IMG/VR virus record: IMGVR_UViG_3300027759_000010
Span: 1-60,257 of that record
Source of the DNA: a virus
Length of the DNA stretch: 60,257 nt
Direction: 5' to 3' (one strand)
Numbering within the stretch: position 1 is the first letter of the stretch; each line of letters starts with the position of its first letter. Under the pieces are notes generated by a model, which saw only the letters and a list, made by a program, of their open reading frames with translations, was not told the origin of the DNA and ran no database searches. Shown one piece after another: positions 29,139 to 39,800 of this stretch. A program made the position numbers and the translations under genes.

Positions 29139-29564
29139 ATGGACGAAGACGTCAAGGACAGAGTCACCCCCGTAGATTTGGACAAGCTGACCACAATCTA
29201 CATCAAGATTAGAGACGCCCGTGCCGACAACAAGCGCACGTTTGAGTCTGAAGACAACGAACTTAAAGAGCAGATGGAAGTGCTAGAGGCACAGATGCTC
29301 GATGTATGCAAAGAGATGAAAGCGGATAGTATCCGCACCCCACACGGCACGATCATTCGCTCGGTAAAGTCACGGTACTGGACGAACGATTGGGATTCAA
29401 TGTACGACTTCATAGAGGAGCACGGTGCATTTGGCCTGTTAGAGAAGAGACTTCATCAAACAAACATGAAAGACTTTCTCTCTGAGAATCCCGAAGTTCT
29501 ACCACTTGGCCTCAATGTGGAGAATTCTTATTCCGTGGTAGTTAGACGTTCAAAGGAAAAATGA
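29139..29564 (+). CDS. Conserved phage protein paired with ssDNA-binding protein
   Basis: 141 aa. An N-terminal coiled coil (LDKLTTIYIKIRDARADNKR onward) is followed by a conserved globular part with HGTIIRSVKSRYWTNDWDSM and ENPEVLPLGLNVENSYSVVV. TTAGGAG upstream. This protein regularly precedes the zinc-containing ssDNA-binding gene in uncultured phages; a recombination or SSB-partner role is likely but unproven. Confidence 0.82.
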   Translation: MDEDVKDRVTPVDLDKLTTIYIKIRDARADNKRTFESEDNELKEQMEVLEAQMLDVCKEMKADSIRTPHGTIIRSVKSRYWTNDWDSMYDFIEEHGAFGLLEKRLHQTNMKDFLSENPEVLPLGLNVENSYSVVVRRSKEK

Positions 29565-29565
29565 A

Positions 29566-30456
29566 ATGAGTAATGTCATGGTCATCAACGAAGACTTGCC
29601 TGACTTCCTGCAAAGTGCAGGGGTTAGCGAGCTTACAAAACAACTCGCCGGTAAGACTGGCGTTAAGCGCATCGTGCCTAAAAACGGAATCTTCCGTAAG
29701 ACGGTCGGTGGTGAAGAGATGGGGAAAGTCAAAGGCAGCTTAGACGTCATCATCGTTAACGCATCTCCCGCTGTGGGCCGCATCTTCTACGTAAAACCGT
29801 GGAGTCCTGATGCCGAGCCGACTGCGCCCGACTGCTTCTCTAACGATGGTCGCACACCTGATGCCGGTGCAGAGAACCCACAAGCTGAGCGTTGCGACAA
29901 CTGCCAACAGAACATCAAGGGTTCGGGCATGGGCAACTCAAAGTCTTGCCGCTATTCACGCCGTATCGCTATGGTGCTGAAAGAGGATTTCGGTACTTCA
30001 CTTGAAGGCGAAGTCTATCAAATGAACTTGGCGTCCAAGTCATTGTTCGGTGAGGGCGCGGGTGAAAACACGCACACCTTTGAAAACTACTCCAAGTATT
30101 TGTCCAACAACGGCAAGAGCTTGGACTACGTTGTTACGCAGATCAGTTTCAACGAAGAGAACGATAACCAGTCTGTGCTGTTCACGCCGACTGGCTACAT
30201 CAACAAAGCGCAATTTGCTGTGACTAGCGAAGTAGCTAAGAAACCTGACGTGTTGAGGATGGTCGTTATGACACCATACCAAGCTGACATGGCGGGCAAG
30301 CAAGCTAAGTTAGATGCACCAGTTTCCAAAGCCACTGCGCCTAAAGCTGAGTCTTCCATTGAAGAGCCAACTAAGCGTGAAAAGAAAGCTGAACCTAAAC
30401 CTACAGTTAAGAAAGACCTTGACTCTGTGGTGAAGGCTTGGAGCGACGAGGAATAA
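29566..30456 (+). CDS. Putative single-stranded DNA-binding protein
   Basis: 296 aa. A central zinc site is formed by C90, C110, C113 and C128 (APDCFSNDG ... RCDNC ... KSC). The C-terminus is a Lys/Glu/Pro-rich linker ending in VVKAWSDEE, an acidic tail like those by which phage SSBs contact replication partners. Located between a partner protein and the primase-helicase. It would coat ssDNA at forks. Assigned from the zinc motif, tail and context. Confidence 0.78.
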   Translation: MSNVMVINEDLPDFLQSAGVSELTKQLAGKTGVKRIVPKNGIFRKTVGGEEMGKVKGSLDVIIVNASPAVGRIFYVKPWSPDAEPTAPDCFSNDGRTPDAGAENPQAERCDNCQQNIKGSGMGNSKSCRYSRRIAMVLKEDFGTSLEGEVYQMNLASKSLFGEGAGENTHTFENYSKYLSNNGKSLDYVVTQISFNEENDNQSVLFTPTGYINKAQFAVTSEVAKKPDVLRMVVMTPYQADMAGKQAKLDAPVSKATAPKAESSIEEPTKREKKAEPKPTVKKDLDSVVKAWSDEE

Positions 30457-30458
30457 CT

Positions 30459-30707
30459 ATGCCCTACGGTTACAGCCAAAGCTTGGTGTACGCAAATAAA
30501 CAAGCAAACATTAAGTCTTTGGGTGTGGCCTTGGGACGTGTTTGTATTCGTGCGGACATTAGCGTTAGCGAGGTTGCAGGGTTCTTCGGGGTATCTCGGA
30601 TGACTATCTACAATTGGTTCAAGGGGGACTCTGTCCCCTACCCTTGCTACGCTGAAGTCATCAGCGAATACATCACCCGCACCAAAGCTACCATCCAAAC
30701 AAAGTAA
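30459..30707 (+). CDS. Helix-turn-helix DNA-binding protein
   Basis: 82 aa from ATG 30459; the longer in-frame reading extends into the SSB gene. Residues about 33-60 (ADISVSEVAGFFGVSRMTIY, then NWFKGDSVPY) form a Cro/phage-type helix-turn-helix. A small DNA-binding regulator or replication accessory. No divergent operator is seen nearby; it could act at the origin or palindromic boxes. Confidence 0.8.
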   Translation: MPYGYSQSLVYANKQANIKSLGVALGRVCIRADISVSEVAGFFGVSRMTIYNWFKGDSVPYPCYAEVISEYITRTKATIQTK

Positions 30708-30710
30708 AAC

Positions 30711-33563
30711 ATGTCATCTTTCGATCTGCTTGATGCGGTACTGCCACCGGAAGGGCGCTACTGTGTGATAGGGATTGGCAAGTATCCTGACCAACATTTT
30801 GTAGAGACTAAGGAACAGGTTGAAGAGTTAGCGAAGGGGTTTGTTAAACGCAAGATTGACGTGTTCTTTGGATGCGCCAAGTTTGGTTCGTTAGACAACC
30901 GCACCCATGAAAATGCAAAATACTTCCGTGCTCTGTGGATGGACATTGATTGTGGCCCAACCAAAGGTGTACCCGACAAAAAAGGCATTATCAAGGGCTA
31001 TCTCGATCAGCAAACTGGACTCGACGAGTTCAAGAAGTTCTGCATTACGGTCGGCTTACCAAGGCCAATATTAGTTAGCTCCGGCTACGGCATACATGCG
31101 TACTGGCTGCTAGAAGAAACAGTGTCCCGCCGAGAGTGGGAGCCACTAGCCAATAGGCTTCGTGAACTGTGCGTTGAGCAAGGGTTAATTGTGGACTCCT
31201 CAGTCTTTGAGGCTTCACGTGTCCTGCGCATCCCCGGCACATTCAATTTTAAACAGGAAGACCCTAAAGAGGTAACAGTACTAAACGAGTTGACGCCTCG
31301 CATGACATACCAAGAAGTTAAAGACTTGCTTGGTGCGCCTGAACCAAAGGACGATACACCCGATTTCATCCCTCGCTCAATGAGCCCGATGATGGAAGCA
31401 CTCATGGGTAACAAAGTCAAGCGGTTTAAGACGATCATGATGAAGGGTGAGGGCGGGTGCGCTCAACTTAACTACTGCTTTGAAAACCAAAACAGCATCG
31501 AAGAACCGTTATGGCGCTCCGCTCTTTCTATTGCAGCTTTTTGCGTAGACGGAGATAAGGCTGTACATAAACTGTCAGACCAGCACGAGGGCTACGATGC
31601 CGTAGAAGTTGACAACAAGGTTAATAACCTACGTAGCAAAGGTGGCCCACACCACTGCGCGACATTTGCAAAACTCAATCCGCAAGGCTGTGAGGGTTGC
31701 ATCCATAGAGGCAAAATTAAATCGCCCATCATGCTCGGCGTTGAGATTGAAGAGGCCGATGCAGAAGATAACGAATACGCCGTTGAAGATGAAGACGGTG
31801 AGGTTGAAATACAGCACATCCCAGAGTATCCGTTTCCGTTTTTCCGTGGCAAGAAGGGTGGCATTTACATTCGCCCCGAGAGCGAAGACGAAGAGGCCGA
31901 GCCCAAACTTGTTTACGAGCATGACTTTTACGTAGTCAAGCGCATGCGTGACCCCGAGCTTGGCGAGATAGCTTTGTTTCGTTTGCACTTACCGCACGAC
32001 GGTGTCCGAGAGTTCAGCATCCCTACGATGGGTATCTCTTCACCCGATGAGTTGCGCAAACAGTTGGCACACAACGGAGTTGTAGCTCATAAGTCACAGT
32101 ACGAATTACTCGCAAGATACGTTGTTTTCTTTATAAAAAATTTGCAATACATTAAAAAGGCAGAAACCATGAGAACTCAGTTTGGTTGGGTAGAGGGGGA
32201 CAGCAAGTTCATCCTCGGTGATCGAGAGATTACAAAAGACGGAGTGTTTTACAGCCCGCCGTCGAGCGTTACAAAAGATGTTGCCGCAAAACTAATTGTT
32301 AAAGGCACGATGGAGAAGTGGAAAGAAGCGTTCAACATGTACGCTAGAAAGGGGCTCGAACCCCATGCGTTTGCCGCGCTCACAGCGTTTGGCTCACCAC
32401 TGCTGAAGTTCACAGGTCTTGAAGGCGCGATCATCAACGTGATTCACCCTGACTCTGGTTCGGGCAAGTCGACGGCATTGTTTATGTGCAACAGCGTGTA
32501 CGGTCAGCCCAAGGAGTTGACCTCCATGTACAAGGATACGTTCAATGCAAAGATGCACCAGCTTGGTGTGATGAACAACCTGCCCAACACCATCGACGAG
32601 ATTACCAACCTCAGTGGCATGGAGTTCTCTGACTTGGCGTACAGCATTAGCCAAGGCCGTGGCAAAAACAAAATGAACGGCTCAACAAACACTCTGCGTG
32701 TTAACAACACTAGCTGGCAGGGCACGACTTTGTGCTCGGCAAACGCCAGCTTCTACGAAAAGTTAGGTGCGGCAAAGAATACACCCGATGGCGAGTCTAT
32801 GCGTCTGCTCGAGTACAAGATCGAACCTAACAGCGCGATTGGTGTGCAGGAGGGCAAGCAGATGTTTGACCACCAACTGCGTGAGAACTTTGGCCATGCC
32901 GGTGAAATCTACATCCAGTGGCTTGTCAATAACTTGGAAGAAGCAGTAGCCCTGATGCGTAAGATTCAGGCTCGGCTCGATAAAGAAGTACAGTTTAGTC
33001 AGAAGGAGCGTTTCTGGTCGGCTGTATCAGCTTGCAACATAGCTGGTGGTTTGATTGCGTCCCAACTGGAACTGCACGACTACGACATGAAAGCTGTGTA
33101 CGACTGGCTCAAGGGTATGCTTAACGAGATGCGGTTTGAGATCCAAGCACCTAACTCAACACCCGTAACAATCCTTGGTGAGTTCGTTAATGCGCACATC
33201 AATAACGCCCTAGTAGTGAACGGTGAAGTCGATTCTCGTAGCAACCTACAGTCCATGCCTATGCTCGAGCCCCGTGGAGAGCTACTCATACGCTACGAGC
33301 CAGACACTAAGGAATTATTTATTGCGGCCAAGCAATTCAAAGACTTTTGCGTCAAGCAGCAGATCAACTACAAGACTACTCTGAAAGAGTTGGGCAATGC
33401 CAAGATTTATGTGGACGGTGTGAACAAGCGGATGTCCAAGGGCATGAAGGTTGTGTCCCCCGCAGTTCGGGTGCTGAAGTTCGATGCCTCAGCCGCCGAG
33501 TTCTTACAGATGGATACTTTTGCGGTTGCAGATGAAAATAGAGACGGTGTCGTACCAGATTGA
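30711..33563 (+). CDS. Primase-helicase fusion (AEP primase + DUF927-like helicase)
   Basis: 950 aa. N-terminal archaeo-eukaryotic primase: D78-I-D80 (LWMDIDCG) and SGYGIH (124-129). A central zinc or linker region contains CAQLNYC and CEGC-type Cys. The C-terminal helicase has Walker A GSGKST (583-588), Walker B with D629-E630 (NTIDEIT), and the DUF927-like segment around FTGLEGAIINVIHPDSG. One protein would unwind the fork and lay primers for the family A polymerase. No separate initiator is recognised. Confidence 0.92.
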   Translation: MSSFDLLDAVLPPEGRYCVIGIGKYPDQHFVETKEQVEELAKGFVKRKIDVFFGCAKFGSLDNRTHENAKYFRALWMDIDCGPTKGVPDKKGIIKGYLDQQTGLDEFKKFCITVGLPRPILVSSGYGIHAYWLLEETVSRREWEPLANRLRELCVEQGLIVDSSVFEASRVLRIPGTFNFKQEDPKEVTVLNELTPRMTYQEVKDLLGAPEPKDDTPDFIPRSMSPMMEALMGNKVKRFKTIMMKGEGGCAQLNYCFENQNSIEEPLWRSALSIAAFCVDGDKAVHKLSDQHEGYDAVEVDNKVNNLRSKGGPHHCATFAKLNPQGCEGCIHRGKIKSPIMLGVEIEEADAEDNEYAVEDEDGEVEIQHIPEYPFPFFRGKKGGIYIRPESEDEEAEPKLVYEHDFYVVKRMRDPELGEIALFRLHLPHDGVREFSIPTMGISSPDELRKQLAHNGVVAHKSQYELLARYVVFFIKNLQYIKKAETMRTQFGWVEGDSKFILGDREITKDGVFYSPPSSVTKDVAAKLIVKGTMEKWKEAFNMYARKGLEPHAFAALTAFGSPLLKFTGLEGAIINVIHPDSGSGKSTALFMCNSVYGQPKELTSMYKDTFNAKMHQLGVMNNLPNTIDEITNLSGMEFSDLAYSISQGRGKNKMNGSTNTLRVNNTSWQGTTLCSANASFYEKLGAAKNTPDGESMRLLEYKIEPNSAIGVQEGKQMFDHQLRENFGHAGEIYIQWLVNNLEEAVALMRKIQARLDKEVQFSQKERFWSAVSACNIAGGLIASQLELHDYDMKAVYDWLKGMLNEMRFEIQAPNSTPVTILGEFVNAHINNALVVNGEVDSRSNLQSMPMLEPRGELLIRYEPDTKELFIAAKQFKDFCVKQQINYKTTLKELGNAKIYVDGVNKRMSKGMKVVSPAVRVLKFDASAAEFLQMDTFAVADENRDGVVPD

Positions 33564-33726
33564 CTGGTCTAAGTTCCGGCGCGGCTATTCTTTCTTTGTA
33601 CCCTGCATTGATGATAAAGCCGCCCGGAGAACAATTGCGGCAATAAGTAAGCGGCTAAAGATGCCTACAGTTACGAAGGTAGTTATAGAGGAAGGCATCA
33701 AAGGTTTGCGAGTGTGGCGGGTTTGA
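33532..33726 (+). CDS. Small conserved protein (64 aa)
   Basis: ATG 33532 overlaps the primase-helicase end by 32 bp. MKIETVSYQIDWSKFRRGYS, basic, ending EGIKGLRVWRV. This exact type of small protein recurs after primase-helicase genes in many phages. It has two beta-strands and a basic helix; function unknown. It is the last rightward gene, followed by a strong terminator. Confidence 0.82.
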   Translation: MKIETVSYQIDWSKFRRGYSFFVPCIDDKAARRTIAAISKRLKMPTVTKVVIEEGIKGLRVWRV

Positions 33727-33779
33727 GCTACACTGCTCATGTTGGCTTCTCGCAGTTGCTGACGTTGCTACTCCTCTTT

Positions 33780-33807
33780 ATCCCCGGCTAATCACCGGGG
33801 ATTTTTT
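33780..33807 (+). terminator. Intrinsic terminator between convergent arms
   Basis: ATCCCCGG (33780-33787), 7-nt loop, CCGGGGAT (33795-33802), then TTTTTT to 33807. It ends the early arm. The stop of the leftward 2,096-aa gene lies in the loop. On the minus strand no U-tract follows, so it acts mainly rightward. Confidence 0.93.
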
Positions 33808-36800
33808 CTGCCTTTCGTTTAGCCGCCATCTCAGTGGCCCGTCGATCTAGACGATCTTGCAGCTTGTCCGCAGCTTCTCCAACGATTGAAACATTCTTCT
33901 CCGTGACGTTCACACCTGCACGAGAGCTTGCACGTTGTTCAGCCTTCTTGAGAAGCGAATTGTAGATGGAGTCGGCATCAAGTGCGTAAGACGGGTTCTT
34001 CTTGTTGAACTTAGAAACTTCGTTCTCTATGATGTCGGCAAACTTATCATCCCCTGCATCGGTCTCTTTACGGCGTTGGAAATCAAGTTTGTTCAGTATC
34101 AAGTTGCGTTGGTTATTGATTTTTTGCTCGATACCCGAATATTTAAACGCTGGGCCTTGAGTAGCGGCAAGGATATCAGGACGGAAACCAATTGCTTGGC
34201 CAATTATTTCACCCGTTTTTACATCGTCTTTGCCGACTAACTCCTTGCCGCGACCAGTCTGCATACCTTCGTCTGCGTATTTGTTAGCAACTACAAGGTT
34301 ACGAACCACAGCGGGGAGCATGCGCTCCAACATCTTCTGGTAGTCACCCATTGCGTAAGCATCGTAGGCATCGGCAAAACCTAACATCAAACTGGCAGTC
34401 GGGCCACCAAAGTGATCCAGCATAAAAGCAATTGCGCTTTCACGAGAAGTCTTAGTCTCTTTGCTGTCACGCCCAAATAGATCGGCTAGTCCAATACGAG
34501 CACCAATAGCCCATCCGGTAAGCGCATTAAATGGGCCTTCTTTAACGAGGTCGCTTACGGGCACGCCGCCAAGCGTAACGTCGCCTAACTTATCGGGGAG
34601 AAGTACTTCAAAGAACCAAGTAAAGAAGTCAATATTTTTAAGTTCTTCAGGCCAGTCGTCGTCCAAACTCAACTGGCTCCAAGCCCATCCAGCAAGCCCC
34701 ATGATTGGGTTAATCAAAGCCATGTTTGCCGCACCAGCAAGCAAGAATGATGTGCCCATCATGCCAAAGAATTTAGTAGCTGCTTCTTTCTTGCCTTCTT
34801 TGTTGAGGAAGGGGAGCATCTTCTTAAAGTTGGTTAGCAGCAGCAAAGACATCTGCAACGGATACGTCTTGAACTGAAACGCAATCTTGCCAATACCTTG
34901 CTGCATAAACCGTGGGCGGTTTGTAACGTCGTAGTTACCCAGCGCTTCGTTGGTGGAGTCAACAGCTTTTTGTACGGCAGTGTCGTAGTCAAGTCCCTGC
35001 TTCTTACCCAACCGATACGCAGCTAGATACACGGCCTCACGGCTTAAACGCTCAGTGTTGTGCATCAATGCACCGACCATCAAGTTTGCAAGACGCTTGC
35101 CTTTACCTACAACACCCTCAAACTGCTCGGTGGACATGCTTTTGTAGCCCCACACCAAAGAGGCATAGGTTGACTCAGACACACCACGGGCTGTCATCTC
35201 ACCGATAGCTTTGCGCTCGTCGGCAGGAAGAGTTTTGTTATTGGCAATGCTCGGCGCAGAAATAGAGGTTGTACCGTCTACATTAGGGCGGAATACGCTG
35301 TATTGATTAACCAGAGTGGTCATCTTTGCAAGCTCAGTAGCCGCACCTGTAGCGTTGTTGTAGTTACCAGCAAGTACAGGCAAACCAGAAATAAATATGC
35401 TAGAAGGCTGAATCAATGCCGACGCAGCAGAAGACAAGTACCAGAAGTAAGACGCTTTGTTTGCAACACCAGCAACAGACTCGCTTAAAGAACCGTGAGC
35501 GCCAGACAACGCCATGTCAATACGTTTCTCAGCTTCTTGCACAAACGGGGACAACTCTTCACGCTCGGCAATAGAGTTACGCGCTTCTGACATTGCGTTA
35601 CGGAGAAGCGGCCCGTACTTCAAACGTGCCAACTGAATGGATTGTTTAGAAGCAGTAGTCGCAATGTTTCGCTGCAAGTCTGTACTAAAACCAGCCCGAC
35701 CTTTACGGTGAGTAAACTGCCTGCGGAACGATTGCTCCGGCATTGTGGTCAGATAGATCTGGTAGACCGCATCCTTCAAACCTTCTTTAGCTTCAGGCGA
35801 GCCCAAGTCTTTGGCGTCGATTGCTGCAAAAACTTCTTTAAGCATCTCGCTTGAGTTCTGTGATGCGGCGCGTAGTTCTTTTAGGTCGTTGCCTTGCTCA
35901 AACTCTTTATCGGCCACCAACTCAGCTAAACTTTTCCCCCGTTCAGCCGCTAATTTTTTAGCCGCTTCATTACGTTCTGCGCGAGTCTCAAATAGATAGA
36001 ACAAGCGTTGCTCACCCGAGCCAATGGCTAGGAAGAAATCACCACGGCGCACTAACGGGAAGAAAGGCTTGATCCTCGACTCGGCTTCAAATGTTTTACG
36101 CAAGACAGCCATCAGATTTTTCTTCTCTTCCGTAGTCATACCCTGCAAGTTATTTATCTGCTCGTCCAACAGATCAGAGTACAACTCAATGACTGACTCA
36201 TAGTAGTCCCGCAACTTCTTGTACATGCGCTGACCGACAGGGCCGAGTGCTTTGTAGTCGTCATCAAGTTCTTTACTGCGTACACGGGTGCTAGTGTCAG
36301 ACGGGTCTATCTCTGCCAGCGTAGTGGCGTACACAAATTCTGAAAATTTCTCACGGCTAAGTTTGGGGTCTTCCTTAAACCCACGGTTCATAGAACCAAT
36401 TATCTGCTCTGCGCCAACCAAAAACTTCTGGGACATACCCAACATGCGTTGCATTTGAGTGTTAGCTTTATTTAGCGCAGGTATACCCGCATCAGCGGCC
36501 CACTTAGCTAAGAAGTCAAACGTAGGAAGGCGCACAGTAGCTTGTAGCTTGGCATACCCCAGCGCATCAGTTACGTTAGCCAGTATTTCGCGCACAGCTT
36601 TGGGGTCACGCGCCAACTGCATCAACTCAACGTTCTTAGCCTCTTCGCCTTCACGGGACAGCCGCACTTTTTCTTTTGCAATCTTTGCGTCTTTTTCAAG
36701 CTGAGCAGCGGTGCGTTTTACTTTAGAGTCGGCCTCTTCGTCGAACAAATCTTCTGGGCCTTTTTGTTGGAGCGAAGTTCTTCCTGTTTCAACTGCTGTC

Positions 36801-39800
36801 AGTCTTGTATCAAGCATCTTGTCTGTGATGTCAACCAAGTCAGTGAACGCAGTAGCTTCACCCTGCTTGATACCAAACAAATCACGGATACTGCTAACAA
36901 ACGTAGAGAAGAGAGTTGGCTCTTTGCGTACACCTTGCACGCGCATCAAGAACTTTTGGAACTCCGGGCTAGACATGCCGTAAGCCAAGAACTCATTAGG
37001 GTCTTTAAATATGTCGTAGCTGTCTGTTTTGTCGTTGTAGGTTCTGCTAACTATGTCGTTAACGTCCTCATCAACCATGTCAAGGTACGCCAAGTCTTTG
37101 TATTCCTGCTCGGCACGCTTCATGATGCCGTCCATCTCGCGCATAAATTTCTGCAAACTAGCGTTTTTAAAGCCTTTCAATAGACCTGCTGTAATACGAC
37201 TAGCCGTTGCTGCGTGCAACAATTCATGTAGCACTGTTATATTATTTATACCCTGTTGGTCTCCGAAGCTACTACCACGCACGTAGATAGTACGTTCTTT
37301 CCCTAGCATCACAAACAAGCCCCGCGCACCTTCTAACTCGGCAAGAATACTGGCCGGGGTTGCATCACCCTTCTCAACAACCACAAACTTAACGCCAACC
37401 ACAAAGTTACGAATGCGCTGGGCCACAAACCGCTGGAACAGATTGCCTGTCTTGATGATTTGCGCAATTGCTTGCGAGCCGTTAACCAGTCCGCTAAACC
37501 CTGTGTCAGCTTTGGCTACTTTGGCCTCAGAAGAACGCATCTTTTTAGGAATGTCCTTGGGGTCGATGTCTTCTTCAAGCATCTGCTTGGCACGTTCACG
37601 CACTGCTTTGGGTGCGCTAGGATCATTTGCAGCGTCGTTGATATACATAGCTGCATTAGCTATGCTAGTTTTTTCTGCGGGCGAGTTATACGTCTCAAGC
37701 GCCGACTCCAAGGCAGCAAGTTCTACTTTGGTGTCCTGATCTACTTCAACAGTGCCGTCTTCTGATGGGGCTTTAGCTGGTCGGCCTCGGCCTTGTGAAG
37801 CAAGTGCTTTATCAAGTTCAGCTTGGTACTGAGTAGCACGGGCAGCATCGCCCCTGTCTTGCGCTTTAGCCAGATTTACAGCCGCAGTAGCTTGCTTCCT
37901 GTTCTTGTAGGTCGCGGTTACTGCACCGTCTGTAACGTGTTCAAACCCACCTTCGGGGTTCTGTGCTACTACATGCTTTTGCGGGGCGGGTGGCCGACCA
38001 CGCTTACCGGTTACTGCTCCGGTTGTTGGTGGTGTTTGTCCTTCTTGCGCTGCTTCGATGGTTTCAGAGGTTTCAGTGCCAAGTGGGGCTCCTTCAGTTT
38101 CAGTTACGGGTTCTTCTATTGCGGCTGGTGCAAGTGTTTCAGGTGTTTTAGGTGTTTCAGTTACGGGTTCTTCTATTGCAGTCGGCTCGAGTCTTTCTCC
38201 TCCAACAACCCCTGTAACATCCTGTCCAGCAGGAACCACTCCACTTGGCTCAGCGACTCCAACTCCTCCGGCGGGGGGCTCTGCACTGGGCTGTCCAGCC
38301 ACTTGAACGCTGTCTCTACTTGGCTCGGTGATAGTCTGTCCAACATTTGTTTCTCCTTGAGCTTCTACCCGCGCAAGTTCATCCGCTTGCACTTCCTCTT
38401 GAGCTAGGTTTTGGGCATCAATTACTGCTTGCTGTGGTGGGACGCCAGACGCAATTAAGTCTTGCGTGATTTGCTCAACACGGTTCTCAGGTACTTTTAT
38501 GGCGGCGTCTTTATTCTCGGCCTTTAGCTGGGCATCAACTTTGCGTGTGGCAATATTTTCAGCGTTTTCTGCGGGAATACCTTGTTGGATATTAATTTCA
38601 GTAAGCGCGGCAATGCGGTCGGCGCGAACTTTTTCGGGTGTTGTTTCTAGTGGTGGCGCTTCTTTTAAGTCGTCGCTTGGACGCACTTTGCCAAGTTCGC
38701 CTAAGTTTGTATCCGTTGGTTTTTTCTCCGCCGCAAGCTCAGCGTTAATCACGGCTTGTTGCTCGGCCATCTTAGCGTCGCGTAAATTAGAACGCGCTTC
38801 TAGCGGAGCAGTAACGCCCTCGGCCAAAGCCTCAAGTAACACATCGGCGGGTTTGTTTTCACCTGTAGCTTTTTGCGCTGCAAACTCACCACCTGCGCCT
38901 CCAGCCATTTGGGTTGTTAATTCTTTGCCCCACGCCGCCATCGTAGCTTTTGTAGCCGCAGAGCCAGCAAGTTTGCCTTCCGCAATAAGAGCCCGTGCGG
39001 GCTTTAAGAACCTACCTGCTATGCCCATAGATAGAGCGTCGAATGCGCCGACGATTAAACCCCGCTTAGCGCCCTTGTCTTTGATCTCCGCAATAATTTT
39101 AGGGTCAGATAGAGCTTTGGACACCGCGTTTGCGTCCAGCATATTGACGCCTTTGTCTTGCAAGACATCAGCCATAACGGAGCCATACTCAAGACCACCA
39201 GAACTAAGGCCAGCCGCGCCAGAACGAGCCAAAACTCCAGCGGGGCCGAGCACCAAAGCAGGAGCCATAGCAGGCAAAGACACAGCCACCGACTCAACTA
39301 GCATGGTAAATGTTGCACGTGGGTTAGAAGCCAGAGCGGTAATAGCGTCGCCGTAAGTTTTAGCGTTGCCAATTTCTTCCATACCCTCACGTATAGCCTG
39401 TGATGGGGCAGCGGCAGCTCTTTGTTTTGCGTTACGCGCCAGCAAGCGTCCAGCGGCATCTGCGTCGGTTACACCGGTTTGAAACAAGAAACTTGTGGCC
39501 ACATCGCCTAGGCTTGCGTCTACGCGCTTAAACATATTGCCCATTGCTTCTGCGACGTACTTTACGTCTGTTACGGGAGACTCAAAAAACTCCGTCTCGG
39601 GCGTTGCTTTAATTTCACCAGCGGGTTGGGCTTTAACGGCTGGTACAGGCGCAGCCATTGGCGCTTGCTGCTTAAAGTAGTCACTACCCCGCCCCTGTCC
39701 GTGCTTAACTACATCACCCCATTTGACGCCCATTTTCTGCAAGGACTGCTTCATCTTATTAAGGTCTGCACCCTCTTCAATAAGATTGACGGCGTCGTCT

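Noticed and set aside
33780-33807. Bidirectional terminator for both arms
   Set aside because: The minus-strand side lacks a U-tract after the stem, so only rightward termination is supported.
38466-39356. 296-aa open frame on the plus strand
   Set aside because: Lies wholly antisense to the 2,096-aa virion gene, has Ser/Ala-rich composition expected of a mirrored frame, and no ribosome site.
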